Assembly (NCBI RefSeq): GCF_010389155.1
Contig: NC_057766.1
Span: 620,001 to 684,000 of the forward strand
Length of the DNA: 64,000 bases
Direction of reading: 5' to 3'
Source: Erigeron canadensis
Lineage: Eukaryota > Streptophyta > Magnoliopsida > Asterales > Asteraceae
The position numbers and the translations under genes are program-made. This document shows, in pieces, positions 21,629 to 33,825 of the stretch. The first letter of the stretch is position 1. Each line of letters begins with the position of its first letter. A model generated the notes under the pieces. The model made no database searches. It worked only from the letters and a program-made list of their open reading frames with translations, and was not told the DNA's origin.

Positions 21629-24087
21629 TTGGCGCCATCTGTGGGACCCAACAAAATAAAGTCTCGTGTCTTCATCATCATTCAAGGTACAATCAAGATA
21701 TGGTGGTCTGTAAGTTCTCATCACACTTACATATTTCCTGAAATCTTCAAAATATGCCGTTATTAGTCGTTTTATGATGGCTTTTTATGATGGCTATTGC
21801 ATCAGCAGTCCACTAAGTAAATAAAGGATGGAAATCTATAATTGTGGTATTCATTTACACATTGTGTAACATCAGTTTTATGCAAAAACAACTTGATTTG
21901 AGGTTTAAAGAAGCATAGGGTAGAAGTCAACTTGGCATGTCTGTGATTACCTTTTGAGATGTCAATTCAACTTGTTTAAGAATGTAGAAAGAATAAAGAG
22001 GCTGCCATCAGTCAAAAAGCATTTGAATTTTTGAATTCTTGTACACCAACTGTTTGACAAAATGTCTCAATGAAACTTCATGATTTTATTAGCACCCTGA
22101 TTTCAATAACCGGCGACATGATGTGGATTCTAATGGTTTGGGAATATTTTGTTATATATATCATCTTGAAATCCCACTGTAAGTTGCCTGCTCATTAGCT
22201 CATATAGCTATTATCACTGATTTGCAAAGTGTTAGAATGATACTCTAACTTTAAGGCTCGATTTGCTAAATTTTTGTTAGTCTTTTGGCTCTCACTAGCA
22301 TCACGTGATCCTGTTCATCTGTTAAAATGAATTGTCTAAGGTTAATAAAAAACACTTGGTCATTTGTTACATTGGCTAGACTGCTAAAAAGACATTTAGT
22401 TGAAGTCAGACACCACTCGTTTCACTAACTAGTATAATGAAACCTCTGTGATTTTAGTCACACATGTTGGTCAAGTTACTGATGCATGTTATATGAGATA
22501 ACCTCTTGCTATGGCTTGAATCCTCCTTGATTCCTGACAATATTAGTCGATATTTGCTATCAAATGACCTGATCATGCCACATATTTTTGTGATATCTAT
22601 ATTCAGTTTTATCCTCAAAACTGACCTTCTCTATGTGGTGAAAGTGTTAATTTGCCTAATATGATTCATTTTAACATCCACCATTAGCTTATTAGCTTTT
22701 TAAATGTTTGAATGGCATCCCCCTAAGGTGTTTCATACTACCATCGGTCTACACAGGGTTGGAGTCATTTATAAACATTTTGTTAATCCATTGTGGTTGC
22801 ATGAATAAGTTATTGCTAGTACAGACACTTAACTAGGCCCATCAAAATACATAGTTTCGAAGCTTATTATATACTGGTCAGGGGCTCACAGGAAATCGAG
22901 TAGCTATTAGTATAAAATCCTACATTTGGTTAACGACTTTTGAAAAAACTCAAACATGATTGAGTGTTGTCGAGGTTAAAGTTTCTTGTACATATCATGT
23001 TAGAAAAAATGAAGCTATATAAGTCGTGCGCAAGTTTCTTGTACACATTAACCCTGCAGGTGGCAATGGTGGATAGAGGGTTGCTACTTGCATCTAGTGC
23101 ATCCAGCCACCTTACCTTGAAGCTCTGGTCAACAATGAAACAGTTTGGAGCAATTATACATTGTGGGAAAATATAAGAATGGTCATGACACACTCTGGCC
23201 AGACTTGATGCTACATAGCACTCGATCAAAAGTTGAACAAAATTAGAATTCAAAAAAAGATGATCCAAGTTGGTCTGATCATGCATCCCGACTTCGTCAC
23301 TAATGAAAGCATCATTTGGCTATATTAAAAAAAAGGTACCAGAGCTCAAGCAACTCTCTAAGGGTTCTGAATGATATTACTAAAGCATCAACTGATGAAA
23401 GTACTCGTAACTGTTATGAAATGCTTTAAACCAGAAGCTGGAGGCCCTGTATGTACAATGAGCATTTAACTTGCTGCTTGAATGTATATACTTGTTATAT
23501 CGACCTGAAGCTGGTGATATAAAGCTCAGAGAGGATGTTTGTAATGCTCATGCGTATCAGTATCATGCTGGCATAGTAGGCATGATTTTCAGTCTTATAT
23601 GTATCCTCGGTCGCTTTGGCACGAGTGAGTACGTCATAATTTATGGAAGTTCAAACATCTTCCTGGAAATCAAGAGAAAAGATTAATCGAGAAGATTTCA
23701 TGGAAGCAAAATGCCAAAGTCTGAAGAGAAAAATTCCTTTTGGCAGTTTCCATCCTTTCTCTGCTATTACTCAACAAATATGGCTATGGCCTCCTAATAC
23801 CGATAGCAAAATTTTCAGTTTTCAAACGCCACCATTTGATTAAATGGGTAGGAAAGCAAATCTCGTCGTTTCTCCGGTATTACTTAACAAATATGGCTAT
23901 GACCTCCTTGTACCAGAAGCAAATTTTCTGCTTGCAAAACCCCTCATATTACTAAATGGGCAAGATCATGAATCTCATCTCTTCTCTGTTGTTACTCAAC
24001 TATGGCTATGACCTGATTGTACAATAATCTCTATGGCTCGTTGCCTCCTGTACCGTTGTTTCTGAACATGGCTATCAGAAGTGAAAC

Positions 24088-24770
24088 TGGTGTTGGTCTT
24101 TGTGGAGGCCCGTTACCAAGCTGTAACGGGTCTTCGTTCGACCCCGCACTGCTTTGGAAAGTGGCAATGCTGCCAGAGGCAAAATAGTCGCAATGATAGC
24201 AGCTATTATGGGTGGGGTTTCTCTTATTTTGATTGTTGTTATCTTATATTTCATAATAATAAAAAAAAAAGCTACACGAAATATAACTGCGATAAAGGAT
24301 GATACAAAAACTTCTACGGTCTCATCAGCAGATATATACTTGCCACCTAAAAATGGTTTCGAGTTCCAAGAGTTGGTTGAGGCCACATAGAACTTCCACG
24401 ACAGTTTTGTTATTAGAAGAGGAGTGGTGGGGATGGTTTAGGCAGTGATGCAGTCTGGACAGACGATTGCTGTGAAAAAGTTTGCCTAATCGAGAAGGAA
24501 ACAACATTGAAAACAGTTTTCGGGCTGAAATCATAAAACTAGGAAAAACCAGGCATATTGTAAAGTTTATGGGTATTTTCATTACCGGGACTCTAATTTG
24601 CTGCTTTACAAGTATATGGCGAGGGGCAGTTTGGTTGAATTGCTTCATAGTGGTTCATCTTGTAGTTTGAACTGGCAACTCGGTTTAACATTGCCCTTTG
24701 GGCTACTAAAGGTCTTGCTTATTTACATCATGACTCTAAACCAAGGATCGTTCATCGTGATATCAAGTAA
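24088..24770 (+). pseudogene. LRR receptor-like kinase fragment inside the LTR element
   Basis: Reads, with frame breaks, as the end of an LRR ectodomain (GVGLCGGPLPSCNGSS), a transmembrane helix (IMGGVSLILIVVILYFIII), a juxtamembrane segment with YLPPKNGFEFQELVEAT, then a kinase N-lobe with QSGQTIAVKK (VAIK lysine), NNIENSFRAEI, LLYKYMARGSLVELLHSGSS, and the start of the catalytic loop HRDIK, where it stops at TAA 24768. This matches the subfamily XI-like LRR-RLKs typified by Arabidopsis At2g33170 and At5g63930. Missing: nearly all LRRs, the Asp-Phe-Gly and the C-lobe. The glycine-rich loop is damaged (RRGVVGMV then a stop). No function is expected. It is either captured by the retroelement or a host gene relic the element later enclosed. 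Confidence 0.75.
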
Positions 24771-26365
24771 AGCTGGGTTGGCACCCCTATTCTAGTCCAC
24801 GTGGGCTGGCTTTAAGAAATGTCTAACATACATCCAAAGTGTAAGATAAACGTGTTTGATCATTTCAGTCTACCTTCTTAAAACCCAAGTGTGAACAATC
24901 AGAGTTAATAGATCAGAAAGAAGCAAGCTGCGGTTGAAAAGGCTTGCCCTCCTTTGACTTTACTGTTTGACCATTATAGATACTATAGGGGATCACATCT
25001 ATAGGGATATAGTGGTAAAAGTCTTGTTGATCAGAACTTGTGTTCCCTGATGCCGATAGATGGTGCATTCTGTTACAGGTCTTGTCTGCATTTAATAAAG
25101 CGAGCCATCCATTTGTTTTTAGTATGATGTGGCAAGATAATGCTGTTACGATAGCGCTTCTTCAATCTGGACTACTACTCGGGTCGCCAATCTTCTCATT
25201 CTCTCTTTGACATCCTAAAAGGTATGTCACTAGCTACCTGGAAGAAAAAGGAGAAACTTGTAAGTTTATACACTTACGTCTTAAAAAAAATATATATGAA
25301 CCTGGGACTTGATGATACTCAAAAACATATAAAAGCCCAAAGGTTTAACAAGGTCATCCTGCCCGAGTAATATATCAGGTCATCTCTCATATCAACCAAA
25401 TACGGGTCATCATTCAACCAGATAATAACTGGACTTATTAATTGGGTTTACTCAATCAACCAGGCCCCTGATTTAACACTAGAATGCACACGCATATATA
25501 TAGTGAGAAACATCATACTTTAGTTGAGTAGACTGCTGCCTTATGCATGTTCTGTTCTTCACCTGTAGTGGCCACCCTTCACACACTTGTGTACATTCTT
25601 GGATGTGTTTATGGTGATCAAAATACGGGCCAACCCATAAAACCTGGGAAATCAGACTGAAAGAAACCTGAAATCAAATCAACTCGAGAATACATGGGTC
25701 GGGTCTGATATTTGTGAACCCCAAAATTCAAGGGACGGGCTGCTTTTAACCCATGTAACCGATAAGTTTCTTTTCTGATTATGTAAACATTAATACATTT
25801 GGGTTAAATTTTGTTTGGAGTTTGGACCTAGGCAGCCTTTCTCCATAACTATTCAGACACAATCTATGCATCTGCATATGTACTCGGTTTGAATTTGGAC
25901 ACAACAGTCTGCAACATTATTATCAATGCAGGTATATATAATACTTTGGCTCTGGTTTGTGATGTTACCTCACTGATTACTCTCTCTTTTTAGAGTACGA
26001 ATCCAGATAAGGCCACAATCTCCATACTACTGAACTGAATCCATACCTTATTGTAGAGTAAAGTTTAAGTTCAATTCATTTGGTTCACAGTTGGCACCCC
26101 TAGGATTTAGCAATGTCATCTTAGAGGGTTTTACGGCATGCATTTGTTGTATATAATATTTTGGGGCTAGATTGCAGCACACAAAGTTGGACTGCTGAAT
26201 TCAAATCAAGGATATGAAGATACCTTACTAGCTGCTTCAATCCTATCTTTACCGTCACATTCATCGACCTTTTTATACAATGTTGGTGACATTACTTTTT
26301 ACCAACACCAAGGGATCTCCCAAATCTTGTTCTGCCAGCAAAAATTGATTCAATGATTCAAGATC

Positions 26366-26587
26366 TTAAACTAGTGAGCAGGACGATTTCACATCACCCC
26401 AACTTGGTGAAAAATAATCTTTAGAGAGATCCAAAAGTTCTAGCTCTGAATGATTACATGACCTTGGTAACTTGCCAAGTTTCTTAGCTCCATGCTGCCT
26501 CAAATCAGGAATAAAAAGATGCGAAAGTTTGAGGTCACCTGTCTCAAAATAAGCATCAAAATCAAGAGTACACCCACCAGGTCTCAC
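26366..26587 (-). other. Unrecognised minus-strand ORF with CSLV terminus
   Basis: ATG-started 73-codon ORF inside the LTR element, antisense to it. It ends DVKSSCSLV, which formally fits a CaaX prenylation motif, but no homology is recognised and the upstream frame is closed. It may be a terminal exon of a captured gene or chance. Reported for completeness. Confidence 0.15.
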
Positions 26588-27240
26588 TTATCGTCGATGT
26601 CTCTACGTCATCGGAGATCTTTCTCCTTATCATACATATGGAAACATCGGGTGCTGCATTTGAATTATGTTATTCAGTGTACGTACATGAATGACATAAG
26701 CAGTCTTCAGTTGTAAGAAAAAGACATCAGTAAGAATCCAAAATGAAAACATATCTGATGAAGAAATGTGATGATCCAAAACATATACATTTGTACTTGT
26801 CTACACCGTTTTCTCTCTTTTTAATTCAATGAGGAATGCATGTAACTCTCACTTTCCTGTTTTTGCTACATTGTCGGCTTTGCTGTGTTTATGGTGCATT
26901 TGGTCACCATATGTATTCCTGGTACTGGCAACAACCCTGCTAAAAGCTTCAGTTCCTTTATCATAAAACAGTGAAAATTTTTCAGATGACCAAGTAAGTT
27001 TTCTACTTTTATGAAAGTAAATTACAGTTTATAAATCATTCTTTATAGAGTTGTTTTTGCCTTTAAAGATATATATATATACTACATATGGTTTTTTCTC
27101 TAGCACATAAATATGTACTTGTTTTGCATAAATTATTATTATATTGTTATTGCAAGCATATGGATATAACATAAATCCAAATGTATATGTGTGTATATGC
27201 ATGTATACCCTGATACATGATCTCAGGCCTGATCGAGGTT

Positions 27241-27480
27241 CGATATTCCCGGACGTATTTTCCGAATGAGTAAAGACTACCACTACTCCCGGACATAATT
27301 TTCGAATGAGTAAAGACTATAAATATTGCCGGACGTATTATCCGGATAAGTGATAATATTATAGGTATTCCTCGACGAACAAATGAAGACTATCAATATT
27401 CCCATAAACATTCAGATAAAATCTGCCCGGACTCATGTTTCGTATGAGTAAAATATATTAACATGATCGGACGTTTTGGC
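27241..27480. repeat. Tandem repeats with CCCGGACGTATTTTCCGAATG units
   Basis: Roughly 41- to 50-bp units beginning CCCGGAC or GCCGGAC and containing TCCGAATGAGTAAAGACTA, at least three clear copies and two decayed ones. They lie in the 3' half of the LTR element interior. Confidence 0.6.
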
Positions 27481-27482
27481 AC

Positions 27483-27700
27483 GAGCAAGAACATTTGGTC
27501 TTTAACAAGATTTGAGCTCAAAACTAAAAATGAAAAGATGATCTGATTATACATCTCAACTATTAACAAGACTTGAACTCAAAAGTAAAAAAGAAAAATT
27601 GATTTGTTCATGCATCTCAACTTTAAACAGGACTTGAGCTCAAAAGTAAAAAATAAAAGTTGATCTGATCATGCATCGCAACTTTGTCACTGATGAAAAC
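27483..27700. repeat. Three tandem units of about 64 bp
   Basis: Each unit runs AACAAGACTTGAACTCAAAA, GTAAAAAAGAAAA, TTGATCTGATCATGCATCTC. A related phrase (GGTCTGATCATGCATCCCGA with GTCACTAATGAAAGCATCAT) recurs at about 23265-23320, so the interior of the LTR element contains an internal duplication. Confidence 0.65.
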
Positions 27701-28625
27701 TTCATTTGCCTGGCAAAAAGAAAAAAACGTGCTAAAACGTGAAGAAAAAATCTTCCTATTAGCGGTTTTTGATCCAGATTATAAAAGTCCAAAGTAACTA
27801 AAGGGCAAGACATATCATGTATGTGATAAAACTTTAATAAGCAAATGGAGATGGTTCATACATCCTTAATGAGCTTGATGGGTACCCAGAACATGGAATG
27901 GGACAAACTTGAAAAAATGTTATGTTTAAACAAAGCAACTTAATGGAAGTTTAATTTGATGGTCTGATCTATAGATCTCATTTATCTGTACTTTGATCAA
28001 TGAATCATATGTCTTTATATTTCAATTAAAAGAATCTTTCTATATTTTCCTAATTTGGTTTATCAATAAGAGATTCTCATTTATGGTCTGATCTAAGTAT
28101 CCCATATATTCTTATATCTTTTATGTTATTTATATTGCTTGAAACAAGTTACCTTATTTTGAGAAAAATCATAAAGTTCTACATGAACCTTTGCAATTTG
28201 CACTCACAAGTTGGGAACAAAGTCTCGAACATGGATTCGAGCATGAGAAATGAAAAATGCTAGCTAAATAATTCTCAAATTCCCAAGGTATACCCTTGGA
28301 TGTAATTATCTTGTAAGATGTAAAAAGCCCAAGAACAACATAATTTTTTAAGGCTGAACACTTAGATAATTTCTCGTCTTTTTATCTATTGGATAATAAG
28401 ATAAGCGTTTCCTATTGGGAAACGGCGCGCGAAATATTCAATTCGTCTTTTTATTCATCGGATGAAAAGGTAAGAACTTCTCATCGGGAAGTGATGACAA
28501 TAAAATTTGTAAGACCCAAACGTGGGCAAAACATATTTAAGAATTTAAAACCAAAGATGTTTATAAGAAGTCCTTTAATAATTGACTTTGGGACATCATA
28601 CTAGCATTGGCTAAAGATATATGCA

Positions 28626-28747
28626 GGCATGGATTATGTTCGTCCGTAATAAAGCGGGCATGGATTATGTTCCTCCAACATAAAGCGGGCAGGGATTATG
28701 TTCCTCTGTAATAAGCCGCGCATGGATTATGTTCCTCCGTATGAAGG
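28626..28747. repeat. Four 31-bp tandem repeats before the 3' LTR
   Basis: Units begin at 28626, 28657, 28688 and 28719; consensus GGCATGGATTATGTTCCTCC followed by GTAATAAAGCG. They lie 70 bp before the polypurine tract. Confidence 0.85.
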
Positions 28748-28817
28748 TGTGGCACTGTGTAAGTTTAGACACCAGCATATTTGAGAAACTTCTTTGTGTC
28801 TAAACTTGGAGGGGGCT

Positions 28818-29444
28818 TGATCACGTATGTATTTACATATACATTAACAAGAATGGTATATGTACATTAATAAAATATATTTTATGTAAACGAAATATAT
28901 AAGTTTATTTATGTAAGGTCAAACAAATGACAACAAGTCATTATATGTTGATAATCAACCTAGTCGACCATATATGTTATAAATATATACATATGATTAT
29001 GACAAGTTTGTGTCGGCAGTGAAAGAGCCCAACTCTCTGGCTTACTAATATAAAAGCCCAACCCATTGGCCTCAGAAAGGAATATACCCATCTAAGTTGG
29101 AGGATACTCACTTGTCCATTTAGGTTATAAGCAACTTCCTCACAAAGAAAAAAAGGACATTCCCTAGATACTACAACAAAATCTCCCTCGCATCAAAGAA
29201 CGAGAATCAGAGGCAGAGGTTACAACTCACAGAAATTCATTTATTGACCCAGGCAGTCAATCATTCATAGCCTACAAACACACACATTTCTATCCTTCAA
29301 AGATCGAAACATCTCTTTGGGAAGATCATCATTCACCTTAGTTTCGTCAAGAGCTTAGTAGGTTTGCACTCTTATCGAGGAGATTTTGATGATCTTCGTG
29401 GTTAAATCCATTCGTGATTGAGCTCGACAATCCATGCTTAAACA
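28818..29444 (+). repeat. 3' LTR of the large LTR element
   Basis: 627 bp, same length as the 5' LTR with about 30 substitutions and no net indel. It ends AAACA, immediately followed by the first base of segmental-duplication copy B. Confidence 0.85.
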
Positions 29445-29829
29445 AAGACCTTCAAAAATACAGTATACATTTTTACTATTGGCCTGTTCCAAAAATATAC
29501 AAGGACCCATTTTGATTAGTAGTTTGCTTCCAAGACCGACAAATAACCCAATGACCCAAACGACAAAGAAAAAGAAGTAAATAAATAAATAAACTTCTAC
29601 TTTAGTACTCCGTATCATTTATAACCGGAGTAGAGATGATTGAGTAAAATACAAGTATAATAACGTACACCCATACCAACAATACAAATCTTATTTATAA
29701 AATCCGCAAAGTCTATGTTATATACTCGTATTATTTATCGCAACATATAGGAATGGGTTGACTATTTAAGCAAGACGTACACCCATACCAACAATACAAA
29801 TCTTCAAGTCAAGCAATAACTTGAATTAA

Positions 29830-30187
29830 GAGTATGTTTGGCAAAAATAGCAGTAGCTGGTAGCTGTAGCTTGTAGTTGTAGCTTTTAGTTCGAGCTTTA
29901 AGCTATAGCTTTTAATTAAAACTGTAAGCTGTAACTGTTATTTTTAAAAGTGTTTAGTATGATAGTTGTAGTTGTGACTTCAAAAGGTATCTGTGTAGTT
30001 TTTAAAGATTAAAAGCTACATCGAAAAGCTAAAGCTCATGAAACGCTACTTTCATTTTGAACCTTTTTCTTTCAAATAAAAGCTAAAGATAATAGCATCC
30101 AAAGCTATTCACACTTTAGGAGGTTTTAGTTTAAAATAAAAAGCTAGAGCTCTTAAAAATCATGAAAAGCTAGTGCCAAACATGACC
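29830..30187. mobile_element. Tourist-like (PIF/Harbinger) MITE, 358 bp
   Basis: TAA duplication at 29827-29829 and 30188-30190. Ends GAGTATGTTTGGCA and, inverted, GGTCATGTTTGGCA. The interior is rich in AGCT-containing repeats (TAGCTGTAGCTTGTAG). Copy A shows the empty site near 13572. Confidence 0.75.
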
Positions 30188-30524
30188 TAACTACGCTTAA
30201 CCTTTCATCCAATAATTAGAGGATTCGTTTAGCAAAAATAACGCTACACACATCTAACGGCACATATTAGAATGGACAGCACTAATTCTTGTTGCGACAT
30301 TTTAATTTTTTCATATTGCATCCTCAAATGTTACTTTAATTAGATACGCAACGTATATATGTTCTAGCGTGTGCAGATATCAGCCCCTATATCTTAAAAG
30401 AACATCTTTTTCTTGATTATTTATAATTTGGTAATGCATATATAGAGCTTAGTTGTAAGAAATAGTAAGCCCAAGTTTAATCTAAAACGTACCCACTTCA
30501 AGATCACATTACTTAATTAATAAG

Positions 30525-30863
30525 TTGCATTTTTGTTCAAAGATTTAGCTGAGATTCATGACCATGTTGGTCTAGGCAAGCGCACGAAAAGGATTTTCTA
30601 AAGGAATTGTGGCGGGTACTTGTTGGAGTTTGTAGAAAGCTAGGTATGATTTCAAGTCTTCTAACATTGATATTAATGTAGGAAAGATAATTATGATGAT
30701 TTAAACCATAAGCTTTAGTTGGTATAGCTGTAGAAACAAGAATGATAAACTTAAGTTGGTTGGATTGATGTAAATTCAATGTAAGTTAATATTGTATATG
30801 TATCTTCCGTGTGTGTTATCATGGGAGATTTTGTGACTGAAATATACTTTTTTTAAAAAAAAA
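30525..30863 (+). mobile_element. 5'-truncated LINE insertion with 14-bp target duplication
   Basis: Flanked by ACTTAATTAATAAG at 30511-30524 and 30864-30877. Copy A has one copy (with a C for T). Ends in an A-run directly before the right duplication, the hallmark of target-primed reverse transcription. Near the 5' end the frame reads VGLGKRTKRIF, paralleling TRLGKRPKEIFKRT in the LINE at 39985-40690; the 3' regions also align (AAATTCAATGTA, AATATTGTA). It is therefore a dead 3' stub of the same LINE family. Confidence 0.8.
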
Positions 30864-31285
30864 ACTTAATTAATAAGGATCCAAAATTAATTAGTTATGA
30901 TTGAAAAACTTTATTTTATTTAGGTTTTGCCTAACATATATTGTTCTAATAATATACTCTATGTAGCTTATATAGATAAATTAAAATCCATTACCTTTAA
31001 GGCAAGGCTCAAGAGCAACACACGGCCGCCGCTGGCATATATAATCATGGCCCTTTGAAATAATCATGTACGTTTTACGTACTGGAACGTTAAAGTTAAC
31101 TATTATATGATGACTCCTAGGTAACATATATAGGTAAGATGTCCATCTTAATTCTTTTTAGTAATATAGATAGATTGTAAATTGTATAAATCATGATCTT
31201 TATTCTACAACAGGCCGCGATACTTTTCCTATTAATTTGTTAACTTATTTTAAATTAGTAATAATGTAATGGTTAAGTTCTAAAC

Positions 31286-31521
31286 TGATAACACAAGCTA
31301 GTTAGATTAAGAAATCATGAGTGTGAGAGAGAGTTGAGAGAATAATGGTAAATGTAGAGGAAATGTAAAATGTATTATGGAAGGCTAACATTACAATGGT
31401 TGTGGTGGAGGGGTATTTATACACAAAGTTAATTACACTTAGCACCCTTCCATACTTCAACTAAAAGCCTTTAAGTTATACAAAAATAAAAAACTATTAT
31501 TAGTTCTTTATAACTCGAACA
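31286..31521. mobile_element. Probable solo LTR or TRIM, 236 bp
   Basis: Present in copy B and absent from copy A. It begins TGATAACACAAGC and ends CTCGAACA (TG...CA). The flanks TAAAC and AAACG overlap by four bases but do not give a clean 5-bp duplication. Its internal TATTTATACACAAAG phrase is promoter-like. Confidence 0.4.
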
Positions 31522-31961
31522 AAACGATTTCCGTTATAATTTGAATGGTATACTATGTACATATATATATATATGATCGGTAATAATTTTGGCCTTTTGT
31601 TGATGTAGGTACAGGTACAGCAAAATGCAGAAAAGATGGTGTCTCCACTACTTTGCCTTTGTCTCCATCGCGCGTATCAATTTCTTTGAATCGTGCACTT
31701 ACATGTCCTTGGATAACTCCAAATCAACCACGCACATAAAACTTACGTACAGATTGCCATTTTTGGATAACTTCAAATCAACCAACAACCTACAGCCTAG
31801 CTAGCTCCTGACTGCCTGCCTATATAGACAAATATATCTATAAAATATAGGCTTGTGTATCATGTGAAGGGTATGTCCACTTGAGAATTAGTTGAGATGA
31901 AAATTCTTATCCTCAATAAAATTTTAGACATAATAATATCATATATTTATGTAATATTATA

Positions 31962-32215
31962 CTCTCTCCGTCTCATATTAAATGTCCAATTTTGACTTGT
32001 CAAGTCTTCTGCTTTAAACTTTAACCATAAAAATATTTGGCTATATTATATAACACTTCATATAAAATATATAGACAGATTGAGCTTTCAACGTACTTTT
32101 CATTGATATAACTTTCATCAACTATTATATAACACAAACAAATATATTTATAATCAAAGTTGCAACCAAAAGACTTGAAAATTCAAAATTGGGCATTTAT
32201 TATAATACGGAGGGG
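31962..32215. mobile_element. Stowaway-type MITE, 254 bp
   Basis: TA duplications at 31960-31961 and 32216-32217. Ends CTCTCTCCGTCTCATATTAA and, inverted, CCCCTCCGTATTATAATAAA. Subterminal ATGTCCAATTTTGACTTG pairs with CAAAATTGGGCAT. Confidence 0.75.
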
Positions 32216-32339
32216 TATAAGTTATAAGATTTAACCTTTTTGGTTATAGATATAGGTAGATAAGAATATTGGTACCAAATGTTACATGGGAGCGGTTGCT
32301 TTCCATCTAATTACTTTATTTGTATAGGTAGATAAGATA

Positions 32340-32830
32340 TGTAGTTTTTAATTAGCAGTTAAAAGTAGTTGACCATTTAGGTTTTCAGGTTATCTATTTA
32401 GGGTTTAATTTTGGTGGGTCTTTAACTTCAAAATTTGTTTGTATGGTTAATTAGCTAGGATGGATATCCATATGGTGGTTCATGGGGAGGGTACTGTTGG
32501 GTCCACCATCTTGGTATCCAGGTGACGTTGATGTTGGTCTGTTAACTTTTGTTTGTTTACTATTCACAGGATTGGGCGTTAATTGGTATTGCTTTCTACT
32601 ACTTGTGCCTTGTTTTTGGTTGCTTGTTTCTGCTTTTGTGCAATTTTTTTGCTTTTTGTGTTTGTTTTTGTTTTGACTTTTTTATAGCCATTTGGAATAA
32701 CTTTGACACTTGAATGCATATAACCATTGGATAATAACTTGGAGAACATAACTTGCCCAAGGGATTTTTCCTCTATACTGTTTGAGCGTAAAATATGGTC
32801 AAATACTAGTGTTTTGTTTTTACGAGTATT
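32340..32830. repeat. Diverged local duplicate of 36150-36590
   Basis: Shares ordered phrases with 36150-36590: TGGTTCATG, GGGTCCACCAT, ATTGCTTTCTACTGCTTGTG, CATTGGATAATAACT, CTATACTGTTTGAGC and GGTCAAATACTAG. A third short copy of the last block lies at 38755-38800. No conserved ORF is seen, so this is non-coding or badly decayed. Confidence 0.5.
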
Positions 32831-33825
32831 ATGTAAGATAAGAATTTTTGATGAAAAATAAGAATATATACATGAATGTTTATTAGTGGATATGTGATAC
32901 TTTGTTGATATGAGTGTGCAATTCAGTTTAGTAGTGGATAAGTGATATTTTTGACAGTCCACGAATGCAATCTTATGTTAATTTAAACTAGACAATAAAG
33001 TAAATACAATAAAATAAAAAACTAGAACAAAAATAAAGTTCAATTACAAGAATCTAAGCAAGTCTAATAATATATATCATTGATTAAACAGTGAATATAT
33101 AATCGATGTTACAATTTTTCTTACAAGAAAATAAATAAACAAACAATTGTTATGTTTTAGACTAACTAGAAAACTTAAACAATTTTACAATGGAAATAAG
33201 TGACACACACTTTATGGTGACTAACACGAAGTGTTTGTGTTGAGGCTGTGTTGCTTTATATAGGGGAAAAATTAGGCCAACACAACCTTGTCTTGATAAT
33301 GATGGATGGTGGTTGTCGAGATTCCATTGGTTCGAAGTACTTGAGGCAGACACTCTTTGTCTTATTTACCAAATCAGGCATTAAAGAAAAACACTTCTCT
33401 TTTGATCAATTATACCTTTGCCATACAAGGTAAATTGCGGTTGAAGTCAACCACCATGTGACTCTTGTTTTCTATTAATTTGAATTCTTCCCGCCTTGAC
33501 TAACAATTTGGAAAGAACCCATCCGCTGATGACGAGTCATTGGACTCGCTGATGACTCACTGATGATATACATCAGTGACCAAATCTGGCCAGCGAATCA
33601 TTGACTCAACAACTTTGTTGATATGAATGTCTAAATGGAATTAAGTTTATATTCAGTGTGAAGTATAAAAATGTCTAATGAAATACTACTGTTAAATGAA
33701 TCAAGCAGGTGAGTCCCGGATCGGAAAAGGGTGGGGGTGGGGAGGAGGCAAAAAAGACTTCCGGTCAGGGCACAATTTTGTGAGATCGAGGAACAAAATT
33801 TATAAAAATTTTCTTTGTGTATTAT

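Larger units (their letters stand above)
21002..29444 (+). mobile_element. Large LTR retroelement without gag-pol (LARD-like), carrying a kinase relic
   Basis: Two 627-bp direct LTRs (21002-21628 and 28818-29444) start TGATCACGTATG and end AAACA; by eye they differ at about 30 sites (95%). A TGGCGCC primer-binding site begins at 21630, the type common in plant Ty3/gypsy elements. A polypurine tract GGAGGGGG lies at 28808-28815. The 7.2-kb interior shows no protease, RT, integrase or Gag motif. It holds a broken LRR receptor-kinase fragment (24088-24770, sense) and tandem repeats (27241-27480, 27483-27700, 28626-28747). No 5-bp target duplication is visible (CTGATC preceded by GATAAC; right flank AAGAC). 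The right end abuts copy B of the segmental duplication exactly. Confidence 0.8.
29445..31710. repeat. Segmental duplication, copy B
   Basis: Direct copy of 12954-15804. Private insertions here are a Tourist-like MITE (29830-30187), a LINE 3' stub (30525-30863) and an LTR-like segment (31286-31521). No long ORF is conserved between A and B. Confidence 0.85.

Noticed and set aside
22930..23286. 118-codon minus-strand ORF inside the LTR element
   Set aside because: No recognisable domain or composition of a coding gene; antisense to the element. Likely chance.
24075..24648. ORFs on the minus strand opposite the receptor-kinase relic
   Set aside because: Shadows of the kinase coding sequence on the other strand.
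28626..28747. Possible CRISPR-like array
   Set aside because: The four 31-bp units are contiguous with no spacers, and this is plant nuclear DNA.
32579..32962. 127-codon minus-strand ORF
   Set aside because: Lies in a repeated block that is not conserved as an ORF in its duplicate at 36150-36590. Lys/Asn-rich from AT-rich DNA.
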